IMG/VR virus record: IMGVR_UViG_3300033273_000460
Location: 1 to 64,000 of that record
DNA from: a virus
Direction: 5' to 3' (one strand)
Length of the DNA: 64,000 nucleotides
In this document: piece by piece, positions 41,722 through 51,100 of the stretch
Layout: every line of letters starts with the position of its first letter
Position numbering within the stretch: position 1 is the first letter of the stretch
The notes under the pieces: generated by a model
Told to the model about the DNA's origin: nothing
The model's database searches: none
Seen by the model: only the letters and a program-made list of their open reading frames with translations
Made by a program: the position numbers and the translations under genes

Positions 41722-42125
41722 CAACTGTAACAAGTTGAGCTAACGCTCAACTAAAACTTTCGCTTTCGCTCAGTTTTATTTTTCTAATTTCTTTTAAAAG
41801 CGAAGCTAATTCATGTTTCGTTAGATAGTGGTCATACTTCTCCCGTTGCCGGGAGAAGCACGTCTAATTCATCTTTCGTTGAGTGAGAACGCATAATAGT
41901 TAACGGAAGTCTTACGACCGAGGCGGTTATCCTGTACCTCTTTACTCCTGCTTCATACAGCGGAATCAACACACACCGTAACTATCCAATGTGTGCCAAC
42001 TGCGGTTGCTTTTTCTCAGAGCCGCATCATTTAGCCTAAAGCGTGGCCATACTGTGTCCAAATGCGACAATGTCGGGGTGTCGCGCAACCTTCAAGTATT
42101 TGATAAGGGACTATATAGCCTTAGT
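41722..42125. ncRNA. structured non-coding intergenic region, candidate RNA element
   Basis: This is the only stretch over 300 bases without a gene. It lies between two convergent genes and is visibly richer in G+C than its surroundings. Hairpins: AGTTGAGC/GCTCAACT (41733-41752, TAAC loop); CTTCTCCCG/CGGGAGAAG (41837-41858, TTGC loop); GAGG/CCTC (41919-41940 area); GCGACA/TGTCGC (42064-42084 area). Longer pairings are GGTTGC (42004-42009) with GCAACC (42085-42090) and ATCATTTAG (42026-42034) with CTAAATGAT (42131-42139). CTAATTCAT[G/C]TTTCGTT occurs at 41806-41822 and 41864-41880. Strand and function unknown; no tRNA, and not convincingly a group I intron. Confidence 0.4.
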
Positions 42126-42548
42126 TTAGCCTAAATGATTTTGTTCTTTGAGAATGCCTTTGCCGTGTACTCTTACACGGATGTGCCCATTGTAGTATTT
42201 GTCTGATTCTAATACTTTGTAATTGAACTGTTCTCTAGCTTCAATGTAAGATAACTCACTCTTGCTGTAACAATAAAAGAGTATCTCACGTTTGAAGTTG
42301 TCTTTGCCTAGTTGAGCTATATCTTCGTTGAGTTCGTCACTGGATCCATAATAGTCTCTCCAGTCACTTTCAACTTTGGTGCGCCTTCTATTCTTTTTGC
42401 CTTTTAGCGGTGGTTTAGATCTACTAAACTTTGCCAATTTTTTGCCTATGTATTGCCTATCATTGGTTGTGTTTGTTATGATATAAACAAACCCAACAAC
42501 ATCTTCTGGAAGTTCTTCAACTTCATTGCCTTGATATGTCCATGTCAT
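42126..42548 (-). CDS. GIY-YIG domain protein, putative endonuclease
   Basis: 140 residues from the ATG at 42548 (the TTG at 42557 is less likely). GFVYI (19-23) and QYIGKK (32-37) form the GIY-YIG pair. A basic patch (KFSRSKPPLKGKKNRRRTK) and WRDYYGSSDELNEDI follow. An IEAREQ helix provides the conserved Glu. The family makes sequence-specific DNA cuts (homing Seg enzymes of T4) or repairs DNA. The gene is conserved in many marine T4-like phages at non-homing sites, so it may be domesticated. It is convergent with the frameshift gene across the structured region. Confidence 0.72.
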   Translation of the reverse strand: MTWTYQGNEVEELPEDVVGFVYIITNTTNDRQYIGKKLAKFSRSKPPLKGKKNRRRTKVESDWRDYYGSSDELNEDIAQLGKDNFKREILFYCYSKSELSYIEAREQFNYKVLESDKYYNGHIRVRVHGKGILKEQNHLG

Positions 42549-42598
42549 GATATGCAATATAATTTAGCATACTTATCTAACAAGGACAACCTTTTTGA

Positions 42599-44353
42599 TC
42601 ACATCACTTCAATATCTGTGTCGTAGTGTGTAAACCCATTTTCTTTTACAACTTTGAGTATGTTGTTAACACGTCCAGCAAGTTCGTCCTTGTGTGAAAC
42701 AAGCCAAATGCTTTTGCTACGTTCACGAGCCATCTTCTTTAACACTGCAAGACTACTTTCAACACCACTTGCATCCATGCCACTGTCTATAAGTTCATCT
42801 ATGAACAACAGATTAATTGGATGATACAGACTTTCCCACACATCACGGAACGCCCAACTCAAGCTGAGTATAAGCCTGTTGCGTTCACCACGTGACAAGT
42901 TGTCAAAGTCCAAGTCTCTGCCTAGTTCTTGTATTTCAACACTGAGATCATTCTGGAATACCACACTGTGTGGCAATCCTACACTTTCCAAATATGCAGT
43001 AAGACGTCCGTTTAAGAACGCTAGGTTTTGATCTATGATGCGTTTTCGAATAAAACTGTCTTTGTTTGTGAGCAGTTTAAGCAAAAACTCTTGATGCTCT
43101 TTTACCCTAGTAAGTTCGTTAACAGTGTCCCAATTGATTGTTTGTACTGCTTGCTGTTCCATCTCTTCAATTTGTTCAAGGTATGGATCAGTATCACCCA
43201 GTCGTTGTTCCAGTTGATTGGCCAGTGTGTTCAGTGTGGTCTGATGATTGTATGCATCTTCAATTTTGTCATAGAACACTGTGGGTGCTACACCTAGTTC
43301 GCCTACGCCTGCAACTGTTTGTTCATAGTCTTTGCGTTTTGCATCATTGTCTGCAACTGTTTGTTGTGCTTCTGCAAGTTGCTGTTGTTTACTGTCAAGT
43401 ATGGCAGTTTGCTTTTCGTCATGCACATCTTGCCCACACGCATAGCACTTGTGTTCTTGCAACAGCACAATTTCATTTTCTAATTTATCAATTGTGCGTT
43501 TTTGTTTTGTATCATCTTGATCAATGCTGGCAATCCAACGTTGTGCTTCTTGTATTGTGCTTTGCTTTTCGTAAAACTCGTCAAGCAGTCTGTGATTTGT
43601 AAGTTCTGTGTCAATGTCAACATGTGCCATGTCTTCGATGCTTTTGGTCAGCTTACCAACATCTTCGTCACGTTTGGCAGTCCACAGCCGTTGACGTTTT
43701 TTGAGACTGTCAATTTGTTCTTCAATTTTGCTGTTTGCATCTTGCACTGCTTTGATGCGATACTCTTCTTCAGTTATTGCCTCTTTTGTGATGCGTGTTT
43801 GTTCTTTGAGTGTTTCTGCTTTTTCACTGAGCAGTGTTATACCCAACAACTGTTCAATGATAGCACGTTGATCATTGTTGCCTAAACTTAAAAATGGTTG
43901 TGTGTAAGTGTTGAGTGCTACAAGATGCTTGAACATTTCATGTGTCATGCCCAGCATGGTTTCTATAGCGCCTTGCGTTTCTCTGCTGTCGCCTTCTTGT
44001 AGCTCGTCATCACCTACTGCATATTTGAGTATGTTTGGTTTGCGTCCACGTTCAATACGATAGTGTACACCATTGTTTTCAAACTCAACTGTGACCAACA
44101 TACCTTTGCTGTTGGTTTTGTTGATTAGATTGTCGCGCTTGATGTTTGTTAGTGCATTGCCATACAGTGCGTAACTGAGTGCATTGATGATTGTGGTTTT
44201 GCCTGTGCCGTTTCTAGCACCACTGTCATCGCCACCTAAGTCTAAGTTTTCGCCTAACACCAATGTGAGGTCGTTGCGGTTGAAGTCAACTGCTTGTGTA
44301 GTGTTACCCACACTCATAAAGTTTTTTACTGTGAGAGTATTGAGTTTAAACAT
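42599..44353 (-). CDS. 46: gp46 recombination nuclease ATPase subunit (Rad50/SbcC-like)
   Basis: 584 residues. It has Walker A in ARNGTGKTT (about 46-54), long coiled coils, a zinc hook CYACGQ at about 303-308, the ABC signature LSRGERNRL at about 484, and Walker B LLFIDEL with a D-loop at about 517. It forms the Mre11-Rad50-type complex with gp47 (45061-46074), which resects double-strand ends for recombination-dependent replication. T4 gp46 is 560 aa. An SGNH gene is inserted between 47 and 46. No late promoter precedes it. Confidence 0.95.
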   Translation of the reverse strand: MFKLNTLTVKNFMSVGNTTQAVDFNRNDLTLVLGENLDLGGDDSGARNGTGKTTIINALSYALYGNALTNIKRDNLINKTNSKGMLVTVEFENNGVHYRIERGRKPNILKYAVGDDELQEGDSRETQGAIETMLGMTHEMFKHLVALNTYTQPFLSLGNNDQRAIIEQLLGITLLSEKAETLKEQTRITKEAITEEEYRIKAVQDANSKIEEQIDSLKKRQRLWTAKRDEDVGKLTKSIEDMAHVDIDTELTNHRLLDEFYEKQSTIQEAQRWIASIDQDDTKQKRTIDKLENEIVLLQEHKCYACGQDVHDEKQTAILDSKQQQLAEAQQTVADNDAKRKDYEQTVAGVGELGVAPTVFYDKIEDAYNHQTTLNTLANQLEQRLGDTDPYLEQIEEMEQQAVQTINWDTVNELTRVKEHQEFLLKLLTNKDSFIRKRIIDQNLAFLNGRLTAYLESVGLPHSVVFQNDLSVEIQELGRDLDFDNLSRGERNRLILSLSWAFRDVWESLYHPINLLFIDELIDSGMDASGVESSLAVLKKMARERSKSIWLVSHKDELAGRVNNILKVVKENGFTHYDTDIEVM

Positions 44354-44392
44354 GTGAATATTTTACTACTTCTTTGTGAATTTGTCTATAAA

Positions 44393-45061
44393 TCAACTCG
44401 TTTCGTTCCACAACTCTTTTATATGTTTTCCTATTGCTAAATGTTGTTCTTTGTTTGGGTGATTACCGCCGTGTTTACGATTAGCAATCCAGTAATCTGT
44501 GAAACCTTTATAATTTTTTTGATTTATTATTTCTTGCTCTAGTGTTTTTAAATTTGCAAACATTTCTTTGATATTGTTATCGTTAGTATTATGAAACCAT
44601 GGAAAAAGTATAAGATCTTGTGTGTAAATTTGTTGTTCAACACGATCTTGATTTAGCATCATCCAACGAATGTTGTTTTGATTAAACCAAGAAATTAATC
44701 GTAAGCATCTTAACCAATGTGTTCTTATACTTTCAAGTTGACAAAAATATTTCTTATAATAAGCATTTACAAATTTATCATCACTGTGTACACCGTGAAG
44801 TCCTCGAGGACCATAGTTTACATATTCTCTAGTATCTGCTTTGTATACACATTTTCTAATAGTGTTAGGCCATGCAACAATACAAGAATCAAATTTTGCA
44901 GTATTATAATAATAAGATTGTAAACTTATTTCTATGTGATCAATACTTTTGCCTGGTTTTGCTAAACTAATAACATTTTGGTCAACAACGTAAGGCCATG
45001 CATCCTTTGGATTATCTAATCCATCGCCGTGAGTGGTGCTACCGCCGTCAACAACTAACAT
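44393..45061 (-). CDS. SGNH-hydrolase-like protein between gp47 and gp46
   Basis: 222 residues. VVDGGSTTHGDG (Ser8 candidate nucleophile), SLAKPGKSIDHI with the block-II-like Gly, VAWPNTIRK with an Asn for block III, and a terminal GGNHPNKEQH with His201. This resembles SGNH hydrolases but is distant from the one at 6981, and no clear Asp precedes the His, so activity is uncertain. Its ATG overlaps the gp47 stop (TAATG), so it is co-translated with recombination proteins. The sequence is more AT-rich than its neighbours, suggesting a later insertion. Confidence 0.6.
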   Translation of the reverse strand: MLVVDGGSTTHGDGLDNPKDAWPYVVDQNVISLAKPGKSIDHIEISLQSYYYNTAKFDSCIVAWPNTIRKCVYKADTREYVNYGPRGLHGVHSDDKFVNAYYKKYFCQLESIRTHWLRCLRLISWFNQNNIRWMMLNQDRVEQQIYTQDLILFPWFHNTNDNNIKEMFANLKTLEQEIINQKNYKGFTDYWIANRKHGGNHPNKEQHLAIGKHIKELWNETS

Positions 45062-46074
45062 TATAAGTTCCTATAGATATCTAGCATGAGATTGTTGTCG
45101 TATTGCGCACTATCTAGCTGTGTCAAGTGAGATGTTACAATACTATCAACACTCTCAAAGTTTAGTTCGCCTTCTACTGCAGTGCTGAGATCTAATTCTG
45201 CAGTTTGTGGTATGAGGCTTAGTTCACGCAACCGGTACTGCGGTATAAACTGTTCTTTGATAAAGTTTGCTTCTTCGTAACTGATGTCTACATCAATTTC
45301 TACTCTGCAGTACATGTTTGGTTGTAGCAATACATCTGTGTTTGTAAGTATGTCACCCAGTTTGTACTTGCGAAACTTAGGTGCATCTGGCCATGCATGA
45401 TATTCTTCTTTACCTCCCCACTCCATGATCATTACACCACGTTCATCATCGTGTGCATCTGCATAGTTGTGCGGAAATGCATTGCCAATGTAATTGATGT
45501 TTTTGTTTTGCTGACGTTTGTGAAAGTGTCCTGTAAACACACGTTCAGGTGCAACAAAGTCTTCACGTTTGAGTTCGCCATGGTCTGGCATTTGCACCAT
45601 TGCATTCATGTAAAAGTGTGGCAACTCAAAATGTCCAAACATGTATTGTGCATCCAGTTTGCTCACACGTTTGTATTCATCACCCACTAACCATGGCACA
45701 ACAGCAACATCTTCTACGACCTGCATGTCATTAAAGAAACGTATGTTGTCATACTTTTTCACCCACACAATGCTGTTTACATCACGTGTGTCTCTGTAGT
45801 GCTCGTCATGATTGCCAGGAATCATCACCACTTGATCAAATCCAGCACTGAGCGTATCAACTGCATTCACACTGTAATTGAGTGTGCTTACATTGACACT
45901 GGCTCTGTTGTGATGCCAGTCGCCAAGAAAAACACAAGTTTCGCACTTGTGTTTTTTGCCCATTTCAACAGCCCATTCAACAAAAGCAAGGCAGTCTTGG
46001 TTGTGCTGCCTGCTGTTTGACTTCATGCCAAAGTGAATGTCTGTGAAGAACAGTGCCTTCTTAAACATGCTCAT
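45061..46074 (-). CDS. 47: gp47 recombination nuclease subunit (Mre11/SbcD-like)
   Basis: 337 residues of the metallophosphoesterase family with TDIHFG (11-16), LGDWHHNR (about 50-57), IPGNHDEHY (about 84-92) and TGHFHKRQ (about 180-187), all metal-ligand motifs intact. With gp46 it processes DNA ends for recombination. T4 gp47 is 339 aa. It is first in the 47-SGNH-46 unit; a second ATG at 46068 is an alternative start. No late-promoter octamer precedes it. Confidence 0.95.
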   Translation of the reverse strand: MSMFKKALFFTDIHFGMKSNSRQHNQDCLAFVEWAVEMGKKHKCETCVFLGDWHHNRASVNVSTLNYSVNAVDTLSAGFDQVVMIPGNHDEHYRDTRDVNSIVWVKKYDNIRFFNDMQVVEDVAVVPWLVGDEYKRVSKLDAQYMFGHFELPHFYMNAMVQMPDHGELKREDFVAPERVFTGHFHKRQQNKNINYIGNAFPHNYADAHDDERGVMIMEWGGKEEYHAWPDAPKFRKYKLGDILTNTDVLLQPNMYCRVEIDVDISYEEANFIKEQFIPQYRLRELSLIPQTAELDLSTAVEGELNFESVDSIVTSHLTQLDSAQYDNNLMLDIYRNL

Positions 46075-46103
46075 ATACTAACACCCTTGATTATAATTGT
46101 CAA

Positions 46104-46919
46104 TTATTTTCTAGACACACTTTCTCGTGCAGCACTTTCATTGGCTGCCTGGCGTGTGTAACTAGGCATCATTCCATTTTGTTCTAGTATGTCATCTCGA
46201 ATGTTTTGGCCTTTCTTTTCAAGGTTTAACACACGGGTAAAACTGTTAGTGATGGCTGCTGTGTAATAGGCAAATGGATTTTGACTCTTAGATTCATCAA
46301 ACTGCAATCCAATTTGACTCAATTGTAACAGTGCAGCACTTTGCATTTCATCATTGTAGGTATATCCACGCCAGTTGCTTCTGCTGCCATAGCGTTCGCA
46401 TAACTTGATAAACATTCTAGCCAACTTGTTGGTCATTTGTCCTTGTTCTTTGGAGAAATATCCGTTTTCCATACCGCCAATCCAATGGCTTTTACCTACA
46501 CAAATCAGTTTGTCATTTTCATCAAAACGATAGTGTTGAAACGGCGGAAAGTTGCACTGTGTGTGATGATCCGCTACTGTCTTTGGATTCTTCTTGCGTC
46601 CTGGTTGTAGAGGAACATGATCAAATGTCATAATACGAAACACTAGGTCTGTTTTTTCTATCTTACGCCAATCAACTGCAAATTCTGCTTGTTTGACTTT
46701 TTTGTTTTCTAAACAGGCTGCTTCGTATGCTTCTTTTTGCAATCTATCTGCTCTGTTGCGTTTGGCTTGTGCAACTGTACGAATATTAATCTTGTCTAAA
46801 CTGGGCAGTATAATGTCAAATTGATGGTCTGTTTCAGATAAAAAACTTGAATAACTGTTTTTACTTTTGTGAATTTCTAATAGTAAATCTTTGTTATTGA
46901 GATACTTTCTAGGTCTCAT
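46104..46919 (-). CDS. 55: gp55 late-transcription sigma factor
   Basis: 271 residues. KYLNNKDLLLEIHKSK at the N-terminus matches the T4 gp55 opening (YVNNKELLQAI). The C-terminal half contains a sigma region-2-like MFIKLCERYGSRSNWRGYTYNDEMQSAALLQL...FDESKSQNPFAYYTAAITNSFTRVLNLEKK, parallel to T4 (FSGYTQSWKQEM..., [22 protein letters not shown]). An insertion of about 110 residues with SHWIGG and FPPFQHYRFDEND separates the two parts. It directs RNA polymerase to the TATAAATA-like octamers seen throughout this window. T4 gp55 is 185 aa. Confidence 0.85.
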   Translation of the reverse strand: MRPRKYLNNKDLLLEIHKSKNSYSSFLSETDHQFDIILPSLDKINIRTVAQAKRNRADRLQKEAYEAACLENKKVKQAEFAVDWRKIEKTDLVFRIMTFDHVPLQPGRKKNPKTVADHHTQCNFPPFQHYRFDENDKLICVGKSHWIGGMENGYFSKEQGQMTNKLARMFIKLCERYGSRSNWRGYTYNDEMQSAALLQLSQIGLQFDESKSQNPFAYYTAAITNSFTRVLNLEKKGQNIRDDILEQNGMMPSYTRQAANESAARESVSRK

Positions 46920-46961
46920 ATTATAAACGGTCCTTTAATTAACTACGCACATTATAGCATA

Positions 46962-46969
46962 TATAAATA
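46962..46969 (+). promoter_or_regulatory. late promoter, exact TATAAATA, for the baseplate operon
   Basis: TATAAATA 29 nt before the gp48 ATG. It opens a co-directional run of baseplate genes that reaches the window end. Confidence 0.82.
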
Positions 46970-46997
46970 CTTATGCAAGAAAAAAATAAGGAAAGTT

Positions 46998-47882
46998 ATG
47001 GCCAAGAATCAATTCAGTGCAGCGTCAATTGCAAGCCAAGCAGCCCAGGCAACAACCAATGGTGTTAGTGGTTTGACTAAAAACTTGCCTAAATCTATAG
47101 GCAACTTTAGTCCTAGTTTGCAAAGACTATACCAAAGTCAATTGTTTGGCAAAAACAATGGCAGTGTCAGCATCACTGATATACTCACAGATGTTGCTGC
47201 ACAGGTGCTGGTCAATACTTTTGATTTAAAAAACAACAGTCCAAGTGCTGTGAGTGCTCCTTATGCACCAGATCGTAGAGCAAAGCTCAGTTTAAGTCCG
47301 CAAAGTGGTCCTATACTATATAACGATAATGGTATTATTCTTGAACCATTACGAAACACCGGTGGAATGATATTTCCATACAATCCAACTATAAACGCAT
47401 CACACACTGCAGAATATGATGTTCAAAGTCTTGCTCACACAAACTATCAACAGTATAGTTACAATCGTAGCAGTGCAGATCAACTACAAGTTGTAGGCGA
47501 CTTCACTGCAGAAACACAAGAAGAAGGACGTTATTTGTTAGCGTGCATTCACTTTCTTAAGAGTGCTACAAAGATGTTTTATGGTCTTGACGACAACAGA
47601 GGCACACCACCTCCGGTGTTGAGATTCAGTGCATATGGTGAACAAATGTATCATAGTCTACCAGTTGTGGTTACAACCAGCACATTTGACTTTCCTAACA
47701 ACGTTGATTATATTGCTGTAGAACTGCCAGGTGGCGGTATCACTGATGTTCCTACACAAATGCAATTGAATATGTCACTAACTGTGATTCACAGCAGAAC
47801 ACGCACACTTGAATTTAGTTTAAAAGATTATGCTCAAGGCAGATTGATAGGTGATCCGTACGGTAAAGGAGGATTCATGTAA
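46998..47882 (+). CDS. 48: baseplate tail tube cap gp48
   Basis: 294 residues, start ATG with AAGGAAAG upstream. The core GGMIFPYNPTINASHTAEY, QVVGDFTAETQEEGRYLLACIHFLKSATKMFYG, PPPVLRFSAYG and VVVTTSTFDFPNNVDYIAVEL matches gp48 of marine T4-like phages, the cap that seats the tube on the baseplate hub. The C-terminus FSLKDYAQGRLIGDPYGKGGFM is also typical. Its TAA overlaps the gp53 ATG. Confidence 0.9.
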   Translation: MAKNQFSAASIASQAAQATTNGVSGLTKNLPKSIGNFSPSLQRLYQSQLFGKNNGSVSITDILTDVAAQVLVNTFDLKNNSPSAVSAPYAPDRRAKLSLSPQSGPILYNDNGIILEPLRNTGGMIFPYNPTINASHTAEYDVQSLAHTNYQQYSYNRSSADQLQVVGDFTAETQEEGRYLLACIHFLKSATKMFYGLDDNRGTPPPVLRFSAYGEQMYHSLPVVVTTSTFDFPNNVDYIAVELPGGGITDVPTQMQLNMSLTVIHSRTRTLEFSLKDYAQGRLIGDPYGKGGFM

Positions 47883-48184
47883 TGGCTGTAACATACTTGA
47901 TGGATAGTCCATATGCCAACACCGACTTTAAGAGTGACTATTTAGACATCCTGAATGTGAGAAACATACCTGCAGAAGTTGATGACACTTACCACACACT
48001 GACACTTGTTCATCAGTATAGACCAGACTTGTTGGCATTTGACTTGTATGGCAATCAAAACCTTTGGTGGGTATTTGCCTCACGCAATCCAAACACCATA
48101 AAAGATCCAATTTGGGATTTCAGAGAAGGACTACGTTTTTACATTCCTAAAAAGAGCAACGTCGAGCAAGCATTAGGACTATAA
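47882..48184 (+). CDS. 53: baseplate wedge protein gp53
   Basis: 100 residues. DDTYHTLTLVHQYRPDLLAFDLYGNQNLWWVFASRNPNTI and the following FREGLRFYIP end have the LysM-like pattern of T4 gp53, which clamps wedges together around the hub. It is shorter than T4 gp53 (196 aa) but close to the core seen in other marine phages. Coupled to gp48 through TAATG, and one nucleotide ahead of the next gene. Confidence 0.85.
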   Translation: MAVTYLMDSPYANTDFKSDYLDILNVRNIPAEVDDTYHTLTLVHQYRPDLLAFDLYGNQNLWWVFASRNPNTIKDPIWDFREGLRFYIPKKSNVEQALGL

Positions 48185-48185
48185 C

Positions 48186-51100
48186 ATGGCACCTGTTGGT
48201 CTAACAGACAAACAATTCCAGGCATTTGCTGAAGCTGTTCGCCAAAGAGAAAGTGGCGGTAACTACCAACTGGTGAGTGAAAATGGCTACGTTGGTGCAT
48301 ACCAATTCAGTGCCGCACAACTTGTTGACAGTGGGTTTATTGATAGAACCAGTTATTCAGAAGCCAGTGCTAGTAGCACCTACAGCCAATTGGAATTTGT
48401 AAACGCACAGTCAAATTGGCTAAGTTCAGGTGGTTTATCTAGTTTTTTAACCAACCCAGGACAACAGGACAGTGCTTTTGAAGCACTGAGCAATCGCAAC
48501 AGGCGACAATTGGTGTCTAGTGGTGTGCTTGATGATACCAGCTCAGGAGCCGACACTGCTGGAATGCTAGGCGTAGCACATTTGTTAGGACCAAGCCAAG
48601 CTGCTAACTGGCGCCTAAATGATGATGCCGCTGTTGATATAGAATTTAGCGACGATGCTGCAATTAGATTTAGCGAAGCAGCAAGTAGCATTAGTAGTGA
48701 CGTAGTAGTTACCTCTTCGCAAACTGTTTCCAGAGCAACAAGAACTGAAACTGCTGTATTTGACGATGGGCCTTTAGAAGTTACAGTAAGGCCCATAGAA
48801 GGAATAAATCCTACTCCAGGCAGAGTTGGCACAACAGTAAGAAATGGCCCAGCTGGAGAAGCAATGCCAAGTGCTCCACCGGCTACAGCAACACCAAGTG
48901 CTGCACCTAGAACAGTGGTTGCAACTGATCCTGGAGCAGAGCCTGCACCTGAAGCTGCTGCTCCGCAAGAAACAACTCAAGAAGTAACAGGCGGTCAAGC
49001 AGCATCTGGCAGTCCTCAAAGTTTTACTCAAGATCTTAGCAATGTAAAAATTGATGTAAAACCAAACCCTCTAAACGATTTTGCAAGTTATACTTACAAT
49101 CTAAGTTTGTATATGATGGGTGTAAAAGGCTACATAGATCTAATGCGCAGCCCTAGTTCTAGTCCGCTTGAAGCAGTCAATAACACTACCAAGGTGTTGG
49201 TTGCAAGAAGTGGCGGAATGGGTAGACCGTTAAATGAACAATTTGACATAGACTTTTTTATAGATAGTTTGAGTGTTACTAATGTAGGTTCACCTAATCG
49301 CAGTGCAGCAAACACAAATGCTGTAGATATCAAATTTGAAATCTATGAGCCTCGTGGTATTACACTGATTGAAAGACTAAAAGAAGCCAGCGATTCATTT
49401 GGCGAAGATACCAATTATATCAACACTCCATACTTGTTACAGATTGATTTTAAGGGATACGACGACGAAGGTAAACAAATTAATCAACGCATACTGCCAA
49501 GATATATTCCTCTAAAAATTGTAGAGTTGAGTTTTGAAATTACTTCAAGTGGTGCTGCTTATAAATGCACTGCAGTGCCTTTTCATCACAATGTGTTTGG
49601 CAGTATCAACAACACCATTCCACTAAACGTTCAAGTAAAAGCAACAACAGTTGGAGATATTTTTAGCAGTAGTACTCAAGCTATCGAAGATGAACAAGTA
49701 ACAGATGATACAACAGGCGAAACATCAAATGTATCAGTTGTTAAAGGAAAAGCAACCACACTAGCTGCAGCAATAACTGATTACAACAGAAAAACAACAG
49801 AGCCAAAAAGAGAAAACAAAGGCGGTCCTCCGGATCAAGACATCATTACACCTGCTGAAGCAGAATTGTATGACGAAGTAGAATTTAACCCTGGCGGAGA
49901 AATAGCAAACAGTCTATTAGTAACAGACAAATTTGATGCACTCAACACAGACATGAAAGAAGCAGGCGATGCTTTCAGACAGTATGCATCTACAGTCAAA
50001 GGCAAAGTTCAACTAGAAGACAATCAAATATTCCGTATCAATGCCGGTACAGGTATTGTTAGTTTGTTAAACTTTGTTGTCATAGCCAGTAACTATATGG
50101 AACGTAATGTGCTTGAAGAAAATGCAGGATCAGGCAAAGGACAAAACACACCTGTGTATTGGTGGAAGATTAAACCCAAATTGATAGACATAAAAGGCTG
50201 GGACAAAAAAGCAGGACGTTACAAATACAAAGTGCGTTATGATGTAATTCCTACCACAGTGTTCTACAGTGACTATCCATGGGCACCAAGAAGCAAACCT
50301 GCAGGTGATGGATTCCATAAAAAATATGATTACATTTTCACTGGTATAAACACAGAAGTAATTGGCTTTAAATTAGATTTCAACACTGCATACTACCAAG
50401 CCAATCAGTTTGGCACAGGTGTTCCAGATGGTGAACAGCAAGACGCAAAAACTACTTTCCCAGTTGCAAAGCAACCTCAGGCAATCAGCACTGAGAGCGA
50501 AAACCTAAAAAGTGATACCACAGTAGAAGCAAAACGCAGCAAAGATTTGCTGAGTACCATCATGACAGAAGGCGCTGACCTAATAGAATTAAAAATGGAC
50601 ATACTTGGTGATCCTGATTACATTCCAACAGGCGATGGCTTTTTCCAAAAAGACGAACTTGCCAACAGACTTTACACAAAACCGTACTGGCCCGATGGCA
50701 CTATTAACTATGATTTGACTATACCACATGTGCAAGTCAATTTTAAGACTCCAACAGAGTATGATGATTTAACTGGATTGTTAGATCCAACAGTGGATAA
50801 AAGATACAGTAGCAGCGAGTTCAGTGGAATTTACAAAGTGATTGAAGTTCGCAGCACTTTCCAAGGCGGTGCGTTTACACAAAAATTAAATCTTGTGCGT
50901 ACGAAAACACAACCTGATAAAAATGGTCAAATTGAGCAAAACAGCTACAGTGAAGCATTTAATCCAGGTGCTGTAGGCAAGAGTGCTAAAAAAGAAATGC
51001 CAAAACAGATCACAAAAGTTGATGATGTTTCACAACAGACACAAATTGATCAGACTGATGCGACCACACCAACACAAGCTCAAAGAATGCAAAACAACTT

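Noticed and set aside
41722-42125. Group I intron with the adjacent GIY-YIG gene as its homing endonuclease
   Set aside because: A TATAGTCC-like string occurs on the minus strand (about 42108-42118), as in P7 of group I introns, but I could not find the matching P7 partner or P3/P8 core, and both neighbouring genes look complete rather than split.
41722-42125. tRNA or tmRNA in the structured region
   Set aside because: No T-loop GGTTCRANTCC, no 7-bp acceptor stem with CCA position and no tag frame could be found on either strand.
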